Positions 16,572-25,159 of a stretch of 53,148 bases of DNA are shown piece by piece. Location: the NCBI GenBank assembly GCA_900764925.1, contig CAAFPW010000005.1:1-53148 (forward strand), given 5' to 3'. Within the stretch, counting starts at the first letter, position 1. Every line of letters starts with the position of its first letter. The DNA comes from Fusobacteriaceae bacterium (lineage in GTDB: Bacteria; Fusobacteriota; Fusobacteriia; Fusobacteriales; Fusobacteriaceae). The translations under genes and the position numbers were made by a program. A model generated the notes under the pieces. The model did not search any database and was not told the origin of the DNA. It saw only the letters and a program-made list of their open reading frames with translations.

Positions 16572-17405
16572 ATGATAAAAGGGGATTTGCATATTCATTC
16601 TAATATATCTGACTGTGATTTTACTTTGGAAAAGATAGTAGAAAAAGCTAAGGAACTTGGAATTTCTCATATAGCTATTACAGATCATGATACTATTTTA
16701 GGATGTGAAAGAGCAAAAGAGATAGGAAAAAAATATGGAGTGGAAGTTATAGCTGGAATAGAAATATCAGCTTATGATTACAAAAGAGATAAAAAAGTTC
16801 ATATTTTAGGATATGGAAATTTAGGAGAGAGTGTAAAAAAACTATGTGAAGTACCATGTAGAGCAAGAGGAGAGCTTTCAAAACATCTTTTTGAAATTAT
16901 AAAGAATGAAGGATATGATATCTCTTGGGAGAGAGTTGAGAGTTATGCAGGAGAGACAGGAGTTTTTAAACAACATATAATGTTGGATTTAATAAAACAA
17001 GGTTATACTGATGATATATATGGAGATCTTTATAAAAAACTTTTTAAAAACAATGGGGTAGCTGCTAAATACTCTATAAAATATGTAGATGTATATGAAG
17101 CTGTAAAGGCGATAAAAAATGATGGTGGAATAGCTATTATGGCTCATCCTGCTCAATATGGAAATGAAGATTTAATAGAGGAATTATTGGAGATAGGATT
17201 AGATGGAATAGAGGTATATCATCCTAAACATAGTAATGAAAAGATAGAAGAATTACTAGAAGTTGCTAAGAAAAATAATTTGTTAGTAACAGGTGGAACA
17301 GATTTTCATGGGAATATGGACAGTAAGTATATAGAATTGGGAAGCTATTTTTGTGGAAAAGAGGAAATAGAAAGATTGATAAAAGTAATTTCTAACAAAA
17401 ATTAA
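16572..17405 (+). CDS. PHP-domain cyclic phosphoribose phosphodiesterase (PhnPP-like)
   Basis: A 277-residue PHP-family metal hydrolase. Metal-ligand motifs are GDLHIHSNISDC (5-16), AITDHDT (35-41), EVIAGIEISA, IAIMAHPAQYG near 190 and VTGGTDFHG near 242. In Eggerthella lenta a PHP protein in a phn cluster hydrolyses 5-phosphoribosyl-1,2-cyclic phosphate, replacing PhnP. Here no phnP or phnN is present and this is the last gene of the C-P lyase operon, one base after the PhnL fusion, so that role fits well. Polymerase-type PHP or histidinol phosphatase activity is less likely given the context. Confidence 0.85.
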   Translation: MIKGDLHIHSNISDCDFTLEKIVEKAKELGISHIAITDHDTILGCERAKEIGKKYGVEVIAGIEISAYDYKRDKKVHILGYGNLGESVKKLCEVPCRARGELSKHLFEIIKNEGYDISWERVESYAGETGVFKQHIMLDLIKQGYTDDIYGDLYKKLFKNNGVAAKYSIKYVDVYEAVKAIKNDGGIAIMAHPAQYGNEDLIEELLEIGLDGIEVYHPKHSNEKIEELLEVAKKNNLLVTGGTDFHGNMDSKYIELGSYFCGKEEIERLIKVISNKN

Positions 17406-17487
17406 ATTTTTAATTTTAATCCTATTTTAATTTTTTATCTATATAATTAAGACATAAAAAGAAAGTTCAAATTAGGAGGTAATAGAT

Positions 17488-17859
17488 ATGAAAAAAATAT
17501 TAATGGGATTATTTTTAACAACATCACTTTTAGCAATGGCAGGAGATACATACGACTATGTAGAGGATAAATTAGAATTAAAATATGGAGTCTTAACAGA
17601 TAGTAAGAAAAATACCTTAGATGTAGATGGTATAGATGTAGGAGTATTTAATAATCATGCATATGTGAATTTAGAAATAGAATCGTTCTCTGGTGATGGA
17701 GGATGGGGAAAATTTGATAAGGCATCTTATGATCAGATAGCAAAACAGATAGCTGATGATGTAAGAGAAATGTTAAATACTAAAGAACCAGTTGAGATAA
17801 CATTGATATTGGAAAAAGAGATTGGAAAAGATATGATGTTACATAATGCAAATTATTAA
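17488..17859 (+). CDS. small exported protein of unknown function
   Basis: I do not recognise this 123-residue protein. It starts with a clear Sec signal peptide (MKKILMGLFLTTSLLAMAG, cleavage likely after AMA), so it should be periplasmic or surface exposed. The mature part is about 105 residues, with alternating short strands (VFNNHAYVNLEIESF) and a helix (KASYDQIAKQIADDVREML). There are no cysteines and no known motif. AGGAGG precedes the ATG. It stands alone between the C-P lyase operon and a terminator; a possible -10 TATAAT is at 17442-17447. Real-gene evidence is the ribosome site, signal peptide and terminator. Confidence 0.75.
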   Translation: MKKILMGLFLTTSLLAMAGDTYDYVEDKLELKYGVLTDSKKNTLDVDGIDVGVFNNHAYVNLEIESFSGDGGWGKFDKASYDQIAKQIADDVREMLNTKEPVEITLILEKEIGKDMMLHNANY

Positions 17860-17875
17860 TAAAAAATAGTAAGTG

Positions 17876-17936
17876 AGAAAAATCTGTCTAAATATGACCT
17901 AGATATAGGGAGTAGAGATAGATTTTTCTTTTTTTA
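17876..17936 (+). terminator. Rho-independent terminator
   Basis: AGAAAAATCTGTCT (17876-17889) pairs with AGATAGATTTTTCT (17916-17929), 14 bp including one G-U pair, followed by a T-rich tract (TTTTTTT). It ends the small exported-protein unit. Confidence 0.88.
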
Positions 17937-17961
17937 CACACTCTTTTATATATTTGTATTC

Positions 17962-17990
17962 TTGACATAAAATTAAATATATACTATACT
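17962..17990 (+). promoter_or_regulatory. sigma-70 type promoter of sugar-type ABC operon
   Basis: TTGACA (17962-17967), a 17-bp spacer and TATACT (17985-17990), close to consensus. It lies 33 bases upstream of the binding-protein start. Confidence 0.8.
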
Positions 17991-18023
17991 GTCTCTAGTT
18001 TAAAATTAAAAAAAAGAGGTGGA

Positions 18024-19301
18024 ATGACAAAGATGAGAAAAAAATTTTTAATCACAACTTTTCTTGCAATGGCAGGGATAGTTACACTAACTGGGTGTTC
18101 AAAAGAGAAATCAGAAGTTACAACAGAACAAGCAAAGGTAACAGAGATTAACTTCATGATACCTGATTGGGGAGTTCCACCACAGAGCATGTTAGATGAA
18201 TTTGAAAAAAACTCAGGAATAAAAGTAAATGTAGAAACAGTTTCATGGGATGATATGAGAAATAAGATAGCGATTGCTGCAAATGGAAATAAAGCAGCTG
18301 CAGATGTATTTGAAGTAGATTGGTCTTGGGTAGGGGAGTTCAATAGTGCTAACTGGCTAGAACCAATTGAACTTTCACAAGAGGATATAGAGGATATTCC
18401 AAGTATTACCACTTTTATTGTAGATGGAAAGGTATTAGCTGTACCTTATGCAAATGATTTTCGTATAGCTTATTATAATAAAAATATCTATGGTGAGGCT
18501 GTATTGGAAGAACCTCAAACTTGGAATGACATAGTTACTAATATGGAGATTTTAAAAGAAAAAAATATCTTAAAATATCCATACACTTTCCCATTAAATG
18601 CAAATGAGGCTACAACAACTTCATTTATATGGTTAACTTATTTAAGAGATGGAAAAGTTTTTAATGAAGATGGAACTTTAAATAGAGAAAATGCTTTAAC
18701 AACATTAAAATTTATAGATGATATGTTGAAGAAAGAGCTTATAAATCCTGCTAACTTAACACTAAATGGACTTGATTCATATAGACAAATTTTAAGTAAG
18801 GATGCAGCTTTTATGGTAGGACCAACATCTTTTATAGCGAGAGCAACAGATCCAAATCAATCTAAAGCTATTGGAGAGATTGAGGTTATACTACCTCCAG
18901 GAAAAGATGGAAAAGCGACTCAAACTATGGCTCTTACAGAAGCAGTAGGGGTGTCTTCATTATCTGAAAATAAAGAAGCAGCAAAAGAGTTTGTAAAATG
19001 GTATACATCTAAGGAAACACAAAGAGCTTTCTTTAAAGAGATAAGTGCTATACCTACAAGAACATCTGTATTAAATGCTGTAATAGATGCTGGAGAAATA
19101 AAAAATCCAGGAGCTATGAAGGAAACAGCACTATTGGTAAAATCACCATTCCCAACAGGAGTACCAGCTTATTATGCTGAGATGAGTAATGGAATTTATA
19201 ATGCTATAAATAGTATGGCAAGTGGAAATATAACTCCAGAACAAGCTTTAGAAGAGATTGATTTAAAAATTAAGGAGTTATTAAAAGAGAATGAAAAATA
19301 G
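18024..19301 (+). CDS. family-1 extracellular solute-binding lipoprotein (sugar-type ABC importer)
   Basis: A 425-residue binding protein with a lipoprotein signal ending LTLTGC-like VTLTGC (Cys25), so anchored on the outer face of the inner membrane. The fold is that of maltose/carbohydrate-type family 1 proteins: INFMIPDWG, DVFEVDWSWVGEF, VLAVPYANDFRIAYYNK near residue 140, AAFMVGPTSF and EAAKEFVKWYTSKETQ. A second ATG at 18033 would give a three-residue shorter protein and is equally plausible from the AGAGGTGG site. Two MalF/MalG-type permeases follow and no ATPase gene does. Substrate unknown. Confidence 0.88.
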   Translation: MTKMRKKFLITTFLAMAGIVTLTGCSKEKSEVTTEQAKVTEINFMIPDWGVPPQSMLDEFEKNSGIKVNVETVSWDDMRNKIAIAANGNKAAADVFEVDWSWVGEFNSANWLEPIELSQEDIEDIPSITTFIVDGKVLAVPYANDFRIAYYNKNIYGEAVLEEPQTWNDIVTNMEILKEKNILKYPYTFPLNANEATTTSFIWLTYLRDGKVFNEDGTLNRENALTTLKFIDDMLKKELINPANLTLNGLDSYRQILSKDAAFMVGPTSFIARATDPNQSKAIGEIEVILPPGKDGKATQTMALTEAVGVSSLSENKEAAKEFVKWYTSKETQRAFFKEISAIPTRTSVLNAVIDAGEIKNPGAMKETALLVKSPFPTGVPAYYAEMSNGIYNAINSMASGNITPEQALEEIDLKIKELLKENEK

Positions 19302-20163
19302 AAAGAGAGAGAAACTTCCCTATCTTTTAATTTTACCAGCTATGATTATAATTTTGTGTACAGTTATATATCCTGTGATACTAACATTTATATATAGTCT
19401 ACAGAGCTATAAGATAACAAAAATCTATGATAGAAAGTTTATTGGACTAAAAAATTATCTAGCTATATTAAAAGATGAAAATTTCTATTCTGTTCTTATA
19501 AATACAGGAATAGTTATAGGTGTTATTTTGATATTGGGGGTAATTTTAAGCTTTATTCTAGCTTTGATTTTAAATAGAGAGAATAAACTTACCAATATTT
19601 TTACAGCTATTGCTATTATTCCTTGGGCTTTACCACCAGTAGTCAATGGACTTATGTGGAAGTTTATATTTTATCCAGAATTTGGACTTTTAAATAAAAT
19701 ACTATATTTTTTAAATTTTACTGATAAACCCATACTTTGGCTCAACACCCAGTATGGGTCTCTTATAATATTTGGAGTGATTGTAGCTTGGAGAGCAATT
19801 CCCTTTTGTTCAGTACTTCTTCTAGCCAATATGAAAGCGATACCTGAAGAGATATTTGAAGCAGCTCAGGTGGATGGAGCTTCCACTTATGAGCAGATAA
19901 AGAGTATAATGATTCCCATATTGTTTCCCACTTTTTTAGTAGTGGTTACAAATCTAATATTGATAGGGCTAAATGTATTTGATGAAATAGTAGCTTTGGT
20001 TGGATTTAGAAAATTAGGGGAAACTTTTATGATATATAATTATAGTCAAACATTTACTTTTTTAAATATAGGGTATGGAAGTGCTATCTCATATTTGATA
20101 ACAATACTATGTGGAGTTCTTGGGTATGTATACATAGTTATTATTAAAAGGAGGTTGAGATAG
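19291..20163 (+). CDS. sugar-type ABC transporter permease (MalF-like)
   Basis: Inner-membrane subunit of 290 residues with about six membrane helices (LPYLLILPAMIIILCTVIYP at the N-terminus). The ABC-coupling loop is EEIFEAAQVDGASTYEQIKSIMIP near residues 190-215, the standard EAAxxDGA motif of carbohydrate permeases. It overlaps the 3' end of the binding-protein gene by 11 bases. It pairs with the following MalG-like subunit. Confidence 0.9.
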   Translation: MKNRKREKLPYLLILPAMIIILCTVIYPVILTFIYSLQSYKITKIYDRKFIGLKNYLAILKDENFYSVLINTGIVIGVILILGVILSFILALILNRENKLTNIFTAIAIIPWALPPVVNGLMWKFIFYPEFGLLNKILYFLNFTDKPILWLNTQYGSLIIFGVIVAWRAIPFCSVLLLANMKAIPEEIFEAAQVDGASTYEQIKSIMIPILFPTFLVVVTNLILIGLNVFDEIVALVGFRKLGETFMIYNYSQTFTFLNIGYGSAISYLITILCGVLGYVYIVIIKRRLR

Positions 20164-21000
20164 TTGAAAAAGAGAAAAGAGGATATACTATATATCATCT
20201 CTGTTTTAATATTTTTATTGATAGTACTTGTACCAATTATCTGGTGTTTTATAATAAGTATCAGTTATGAAAGAGATATTTTTACTGGAAGAGATATATT
20301 TTTACCTAAAACTTTTAGTTTTATCAATTATAAAAAGTTACTTAGTTTCTCTACTAAAGAGGGGATTAACTTTCTTTTAGCTATAAAAAATTCTATTTTG
20401 ACAAGTGCAATAACAGTAATTTTAGGAACTCCTATAGCAGTAGCTACAGGATATTCCTTTGCAAGATTTAGAAAGAAAGGTATTTTAACTTTTATGGGAG
20501 TACTTTTTACAACAATGGTAATCCCTATGTTTACTACAATTATTCCACTTTATACTATCTTTTCAAAATTAAATATATTGAATAGTATAATTTGGGTAGC
20601 TATTATCTATGTTTCAGCTTTTTTACCTTTAGTAACTTGGATAACTATGAACTATTTTAAAGAGTTTCCTGTGGAGATAGAGGAGATGGCTATGATTGAT
20701 GGATGTAACAGATTCCAAGTCATATTAAAAATATTGATTCCCAATGTTTATCCAATTATAATAACAGGAATGTTGATTATATTTTTAAAAGCTTGGAGTC
20801 AATATCAATTGCCTCTTATATTAGCTGCCTCGAGAGAATCAAAACCATTAACAGTTCTTGTAGCTGAATTTTCTTCAAAGGATTTAATTCTCTATGGACA
20901 GATGGCAGCAGCGGGGATTTTAGCTTTACTTCCCCCTATGATATTTTCTTTTGTATTTAGAAGGTATCTAATTTCTGGTTTAACTAAGGGTACAAATTAA
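20164..21000 (+). CDS. sugar-type ABC transporter permease (MalG-like)
   Basis: Second channel subunit, 278 residues and six membrane helices. The EAA loop is EEMAMIDGCNRFQVILKILIPN near residues 173-195. Translation starts at a TTG directly after the preceding stop; GGAGG lies nine bases upstream and no nearby ATG fits. No nucleotide-binding subunit is encoded next to it, so the importer probably borrows an MsmK/UgpC-type ATPase encoded elsewhere, as many family-1 importers do. Confidence 0.9.
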   Translation: MKKRKEDILYIISVLIFLLIVLVPIIWCFIISISYERDIFTGRDIFLPKTFSFINYKKLLSFSTKEGINFLLAIKNSILTSAITVILGTPIAVATGYSFARFRKKGILTFMGVLFTTMVIPMFTTIIPLYTIFSKLNILNSIIWVAIIYVSAFLPLVTWITMNYFKEFPVEIEEMAMIDGCNRFQVILKILIPNVYPIIITGMLIIFLKAWSQYQLPLILAASRESKPLTVLVAEFSSKDLILYGQMAAAGILALLPPMIFSFVFRRYLISGLTKGTN

Positions 21001-21022
21001 CTAGATTAAGGAGGATAAAATT

Positions 21023-21790
21023 TTGTATTATATAGGAATAGATATAGGATCGACAGCTGCCAAAGTTGTTGTAATGGAAAATGATGAGATTAAAGAAAAG
21101 TTTACTATGCCAACTGGTTGGAGTTGCGTGGAGACTTCAGAAAATATTTTGAAAACTTTGAATGAAAAGGGATATACAAAGGAAAATTCTAAAATAGTTG
21201 GAACAGGTTATGGAAGAGTTTCAATTCCATATGCTGATAAGACTGTAACAGAGATTACCTGTCATGGATTGGGAGCTTATTATCTATATGGAGAGGACTG
21301 TACAGTTATAGATATTGGAGGACAGGATACTAAGATAATTTCACTTCAAGATGGAATGGTTGCAGACTTTATTATGAATGATAAATGTTCAGCTGGAACA
21401 GGAAGATTTTTAGAGGTAATGGCAAATATTTTAGGAGTTAAAATTAATGATTTAATAGAGCTTTCTAAAAGAGGAAAAGATACTAAAATTACATCTATGT
21501 GCACAGTTTTTGCTGAATCTGAGGTAATAAGTCTGATAGGAAGAGGGGAAAAGAGAGAGAATATAGCTTATGGAGTTGTAAATTCTGTAATAGAAAGGGT
21601 TGGACAACTTTGTAAAAAACATGATAGAAACAATGTGTTCTTTTTAACTGGAGGACTTTGTGGAAATGATTATGTTTTAGTTCTCTTAAGAGAGTTTTTA
21701 CAGGGAGAGGTATATTCAAATAAAGAGTTTTCAAGATATGCTGGGGCTATTGGTGCAGCTATTACAGCCAAAAGAATAAAAAATAGATAA
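21023..21790 (+). CDS. yjiL: activator ATPase of a double-cubane-cluster protein (2-hydroxyacyl-CoA dehydratase activase family)
   Basis: A 255-residue ASKHA-fold ATPase with a [4Fe-4S] cluster bridging a homodimer. Cluster cysteines are C122 (DKCSAGTGRF) and C160 (TSMCTVFAESEV). Nucleotide-binding motifs are GIDIGSTAAK (N-terminus), VIDIGGQDTK near residue 96 and TGGLCGN near 211. It injects low-potential electrons into its partner at the cost of ATP. Length and sequence resemble E. coli YjiL, and the partner gene just downstream is of the YjiM type. Start is TTG with GGAGG eight bases before. Follows the ABC permease by 22 bases. Confidence 0.93.
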   Translation: MYYIGIDIGSTAAKVVVMENDEIKEKFTMPTGWSCVETSENILKTLNEKGYTKENSKIVGTGYGRVSIPYADKTVTEITCHGLGAYYLYGEDCTVIDIGGQDTKIISLQDGMVADFIMNDKCSAGTGRFLEVMANILGVKINDLIELSKRGKDTKITSMCTVFAESEVISLIGRGEKRENIAYGVVNSVIERVGQLCKKHDRNNVFFLTGGLCGNDYVLVLLREFLQGEVYSNKEFSRYAGAIGAAITAKRIKNR

Positions 21791-21805
21791 GGGAGAAATT
21801 TAATT

Positions 21806-22957
21806 ATGGATAATAAATTACCTAAAGACTTTGAAAGTTTTTCTGATGCGAGAAGACAAGGATTTTTAAGAGCTAAGGAGATAAAGGATAGAGGAGAAAA
21901 GATGGTAGGAATATATTGTACCTATACTCCTAAAGAAGTAATCTATGCAGCTGGAGCTTATCCAGTTTCACTTTGTGCAACAAATGATGAAACTATTCCA
22001 GCAGCAGAGAAACATCTTCCAAAAAATCTATGTCCATTGATAAAAGCAAGTTATGGATTTGCTATAACAGATAAGTGTCCATACATGTATTTTTCTGATT
22101 TAGTAGTAGGGGAGACAACTTGTGATGGAAAGAAAAAGATGTATGAGTTGTTAGGAGAGATAAAGGATACTCATATTATGAATTTACCTCACACTAAAAA
22201 TGATTTAGCTTTAGAATTTTGGAAAAAAGAGATTGAGATTTTAATAAAAAAATTGGAAGAAAAATTTGGTGTTGAAATAACAGAGGAGAAATTAAGAGAG
22301 AGTATAAAACTTTGTAATGAAGAGAGAAAAATTTTAAAGGAGTTCTACTCTTTAGGAAAGTTAGTTCCACCACCAATTGCAGGATATGATATATATAAAG
22401 TTTTAGATGGGGCAAATTTTACTTTTGATAAAAAAGAGCAAAATGAAAAAGTAAAAAGTATGATAGAGGAATTAAAAGAAACTTATAGAAAAAATGAGTG
22501 TAAAATTTCAAAAACAGCTCCTAGAATACTTGTAACAGGATGTCCAATAGGTGGAGTGTATGAGAAAATTGTAAAACCTCTTGAAGAGTTAGGAGCTGTT
22601 GTAGTAGCTTTTGAAAATTGTAGTGGGGTAAAGAATTTAGAAGAATTAGTGAGAGAAGATATAGATCCAATAGATGCTTTAGCTCAAAAATATCTAAATA
22701 TTCTGTGCTCAATAATGAGTCCAAATAAAGGAAGAGAAGAGTTATTGGATGAATTGATAGAAGAGTATAAAGTGGATGGAGTTGTAGAGATTGTTCTTCA
22801 ATCATGCCACACTTATGCTGTAGAAACACATAAGATTAGAAGATTAGTAAGTAAAAATAAAGAACTTCCTTATATAGCTTTAGAAACTGATTATTCAAAA
22901 TCTGATTTTGGACAAATAAAAATTAGAATGGAAGCATTTTTAGAACTAATAGGATAG
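21806..22957 (+). CDS. yjiM: double-cubane-cluster protein, YjiM/HgdB family
   Basis: A 383-residue protein of the 2-hydroxyacyl-CoA dehydratase beta/BcrC family, closest in my reading to E. coli YjiM. The cysteine framework is C38 (IYCTYTP), C57 (SLCATNDE), C76 (NLCPLIK), C91 (DKCPYMY) and C106 (TTCDGKKKMYE). In Carboxydothermus the homologue carries an [8Fe-9S] double-cubane cluster and reduces small molecules such as acetylene with ATP-dependent electrons from its activator. Here the activator precedes it by 15 bases. Only one dehydratase-type subunit is present, which argues against a true heterodimeric acyl-CoA dehydratase. Physiological substrate unknown. Confidence 0.9.
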   Translation: MDNKLPKDFESFSDARRQGFLRAKEIKDRGEKMVGIYCTYTPKEVIYAAGAYPVSLCATNDETIPAAEKHLPKNLCPLIKASYGFAITDKCPYMYFSDLVVGETTCDGKKKMYELLGEIKDTHIMNLPHTKNDLALEFWKKEIEILIKKLEEKFGVEITEEKLRESIKLCNEERKILKEFYSLGKLVPPPIAGYDIYKVLDGANFTFDKKEQNEKVKSMIEELKETYRKNECKISKTAPRILVTGCPIGGVYEKIVKPLEELGAVVVAFENCSGVKNLEELVREDIDPIDALAQKYLNILCSIMSPNKGREELLDELIEEYKVDGVVEIVLQSCHTYAVETHKIRRLVSKNKELPYIALETDYSKSDFGQIKIRMEAFLELIG

Positions 22958-22988
22958 TATTTTTGATTACAATTAAAATATAAAAAAG

Positions 22989-23017
22989 TTGATTTTTTTT
23001 AATAAGTTTGATATTAT
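22989..23017 (+). promoter_or_regulatory. possible promoter of alcohol dehydrogenase
   Basis: TTGATT (22989-22994), 17-bp spacer, TATTAT (23012-23017), 60 bases before the start codon. AT-rich background makes this a moderate call. Confidence 0.45.
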
Positions 23018-23077
23018 AAAGACAATAGGGTAATAGTAGTATATCTTCTTAAAAATAAAAAATTAAGGAGATAAGAG

Positions 23078-24220
23078 ATGAAAGAGTTTAATATTAGTAC
23101 AGTTATTTGTTATGGAGAAGGAGCATTAAAAAAATTAAATGAAATAGTAGGGAAAAGAGTTTTAATAGTATGTGATGCATTTATAAGAAAATCAGATATT
23201 TTAAAAAAAGTAGTGGAAAATCTAGATAAAAACAGTATTTTTACTTATAGTGAGATCATTCCAGATCCTACTGTTGAAGTTGTAGCAAAAGGATTACAAA
23301 TATTACAAAAAGAGAATATTGATGTTATAGTAGCAGTAGGAGGAGGTTCTTCAATTGATGGAGCTAAAGCTATTGCTGAATACTATAGAAAATTAAATGG
23401 AGAAGTTGAGAAAAAATTAAAGTTTTATGCTATTCCAACAACAAGTGGAACAGGTTCAGAAGTTACAGAATATTCTGTAATAACTAATGAAAAGGAAAAT
23501 TTAAAATATGCACTAACTTCAAAGGAGATATTACCAGATATAGCTATATTAGATGCTGAACTAGTAAGAAGTGTTCCTAAATCAATAACTGCAGATACTG
23601 GAATGGATGTTATTACACATGCAATAGAAGCATATGTTTCAAAAGAAGCGACAGATTTTACTGATGCTTTAGCAGAAAAAGCATTTTGCCTAGCTATAGA
23701 AAATTTAGAGAAGACATATAATAATGGAGAAAATTTAAAATTTAGAGAGAAAATGCATAGTGCATCGTGTTTGGCTGGATTAGCTTTTAACAATGCAGGG
23801 TTAGGTTTAACTCATAGCTTAGCTCATGCAATAGGAGGAAAACTACATATTCCTCATGGTAAAATTAATGCAATAATATTACCCTATGTAATAAAATTTA
23901 ACTCAGATATCAAAAACTATTCTTATTCATCAGAACCAACAGATATAATGATAAAATATCAGAAGTTAGCGAAATTAATAGGTATAAATGTAACTAATCC
24001 TATTTTAGGAGTTAATAAATTAATAAATTATTTATTTGAACTAAATAAAAAAATAGGAATCCCTTCAACATTGAAAGAACTTGGTAAAAATCCAGAAGTT
24101 ATTAAAGAAATGAAAAATGAGATTTATTTAGCTGTAATGAAAGATGTTTGTACAAAAACAAATCCAAGAGAGATAACTGAGGATTATATTGATAGTTTAT
24201 TAACTGAGATTATTGGATAA
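23078..24220 (+). CDS. iron-containing alcohol dehydrogenase (EutG/PduQ/CutO type)
   Basis: Group III alcohol dehydrogenase, 380 residues. The NAD-binding motif is VAVGGGSSIDGAKA near residue 90. The iron ligands lie in GMDVITHAIEAYV near 190 and THSLAHAIGGKLHIPHGKINA near 250-270. In choline-degrading microcompartments such an enzyme reduces acetaldehyde to ethanol and regenerates NAD, and a cut cluster starts just downstream, so that role is likely. It is not in the shell operon itself: it shares a unit with the MerR-type gene (18-base gap). No clear encapsulation helix is seen at either end. Confidence 0.88.
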   Translation: MKEFNISTVICYGEGALKKLNEIVGKRVLIVCDAFIRKSDILKKVVENLDKNSIFTYSEIIPDPTVEVVAKGLQILQKENIDVIVAVGGGSSIDGAKAIAEYYRKLNGEVEKKLKFYAIPTTSGTGSEVTEYSVITNEKENLKYALTSKEILPDIAILDAELVRSVPKSITADTGMDVITHAIEAYVSKEATDFTDALAEKAFCLAIENLEKTYNNGENLKFREKMHSASCLAGLAFNNAGLGLTHSLAHAIGGKLHIPHGKINAIILPYVIKFNSDIKNYSYSSEPTDIMIKYQKLAKLIGINVTNPILGVNKLINYLFELNKKIGIPSTLKELGKNPEVIKEMKNEIYLAVMKDVCTKTNPREITEDYIDSLLTEIIG

Positions 24221-24238
24221 GAGTTAAGGGGTTAAAGT

Positions 24239-25066
24239 ATGAAAAATGGAAAATATAATGTAGGTAAAGTTGAAAAAATTTGTAATATTGGTAAAAAAAC
24301 TTTAAGATTTTATGATCAAATAGGGTTGCTTTCACCTTCAGAGATAGGTGAAAATGGTTATAGGTATTATGATAAAGAAAATTTATTTACAATTCCAGTT
24401 ATAAAGTACTATAAACAGAGTGGTTTTACTCTTGAAAAAATAAAATTGTTATTAAACTCTTCTAATTATCAGGAGATAGAAAAAGGATTTGAAGAGAAAA
24501 TTGAAGAGTTGAAAAAACAGGAAGAAGAATTGAGATTAAAAAGAAGTTCAATAGAAGATTGGTACTCTTTAGTAAGAGAAGCAAAAATGGTTAAAGAGTA
24601 TAACTTATCTGAAATAAAAGTAAAGTATTTGGAGAAAGCAGAAGTTATTTATTTAGAGCAAGATTTTAAGTATGATTATGTAGAATCGGTAATAAATGTT
24701 GAATTTACTAATTATATAGAAAATATAGATAATGCAATAACAGGACCTGTAATGATTGAATTTCCTTCTTTTGAGGAAAGGATAAGTGGAAGAGTAAAAA
24801 AAGTAAAAATTCTTCAAAAAGGATTGAAGAAAGCAGAGAAGGAGAATTTAAGAGATATAGGAGGGTGTTTAGTAGTATCAGCTTATCATATAGGTTCTCA
24901 TAAAAATATAGATTTTACTTATAGAAAACTTAGAAAATGGTTAGAATTATATAATTACAAAGTAGAAGGTCCTTGTTATGAAAGATATGTATTGGATTAT
25001 TGGACTTTAAAAGATGAAGAGAATTTTGTTACAGAAATAATGATAAAATTAAAAACAGAAGAATAA
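24239..25066 (+). CDS. MerR-family transcriptional regulator with GyrI-like effector domain
   Basis: A 275-residue activator. Residues 1-75 form the MerR winged helix (YNVGKVEKICNIGKKTLRFYDQIGLL, then ENGYRYYDKENL). Residues 80-110 are the dimerising coiled coil (EEKIEELKKQEEELRLK). The last 160 residues resemble a GyrI/BmrR-type ligand pocket (VVSAYHIGSHKNIDFTYRKL). MerR proteins act at promoters with an over-long 19-20 bp spacer, and exactly such a promoter (25272-25303) precedes the choline operon. It therefore probably activates the cut operon; effector unknown (choline, TMA or acetaldehyde would fit). Confidence 0.88.
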   Translation: MKNGKYNVGKVEKICNIGKKTLRFYDQIGLLSPSEIGENGYRYYDKENLFTIPVIKYYKQSGFTLEKIKLLLNSSNYQEIEKGFEEKIEELKKQEEELRLKRSSIEDWYSLVREAKMVKEYNLSEIKVKYLEKAEVIYLEQDFKYDYVESVINVEFTNYIENIDNAITGPVMIEFPSFEERISGRVKKVKILQKGLKKAEKENLRDIGGCLVVSAYHIGSHKNIDFTYRKLRKWLELYNYKVEGPCYERYVLDYWTLKDEENFVTEIMIKLKTEE

Positions 25067-25073
25067 AATAAGA

Positions 25074-25112
25074 GGATGGAGAAAAAATAATACTCCATCC
25101 TTTTATTTTTAT
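25074..25112 (+). terminator. Rho-independent terminator after the MerR-type gene
   Basis: GGATGGAG (25074-25081) pairs with CTCCATCC (25093-25100), followed by TTTTATTTTT. It separates the alcohol dehydrogenase/regulator unit from the microcompartment operon. Confidence 0.9.
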
Positions 25113-25159
25113 ATTATTAAAAAGTTTCTATATAAGGGGAATGTTTTAAGTTGACTAAA

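Noticed and set aside
21806..22957. Calling this protein a true 2-hydroxyacyl-CoA dehydratase subunit
   Set aside because: Those enzymes need two different dehydratase subunits plus CoA-transferase context; only one is present and its cysteine pattern is of the YjiM type.
22958..23077. Possible terminator between yjiM and the alcohol dehydrogenase
   Set aside because: The stretch is AT-rich with a T run but no convincing GC-containing stem.
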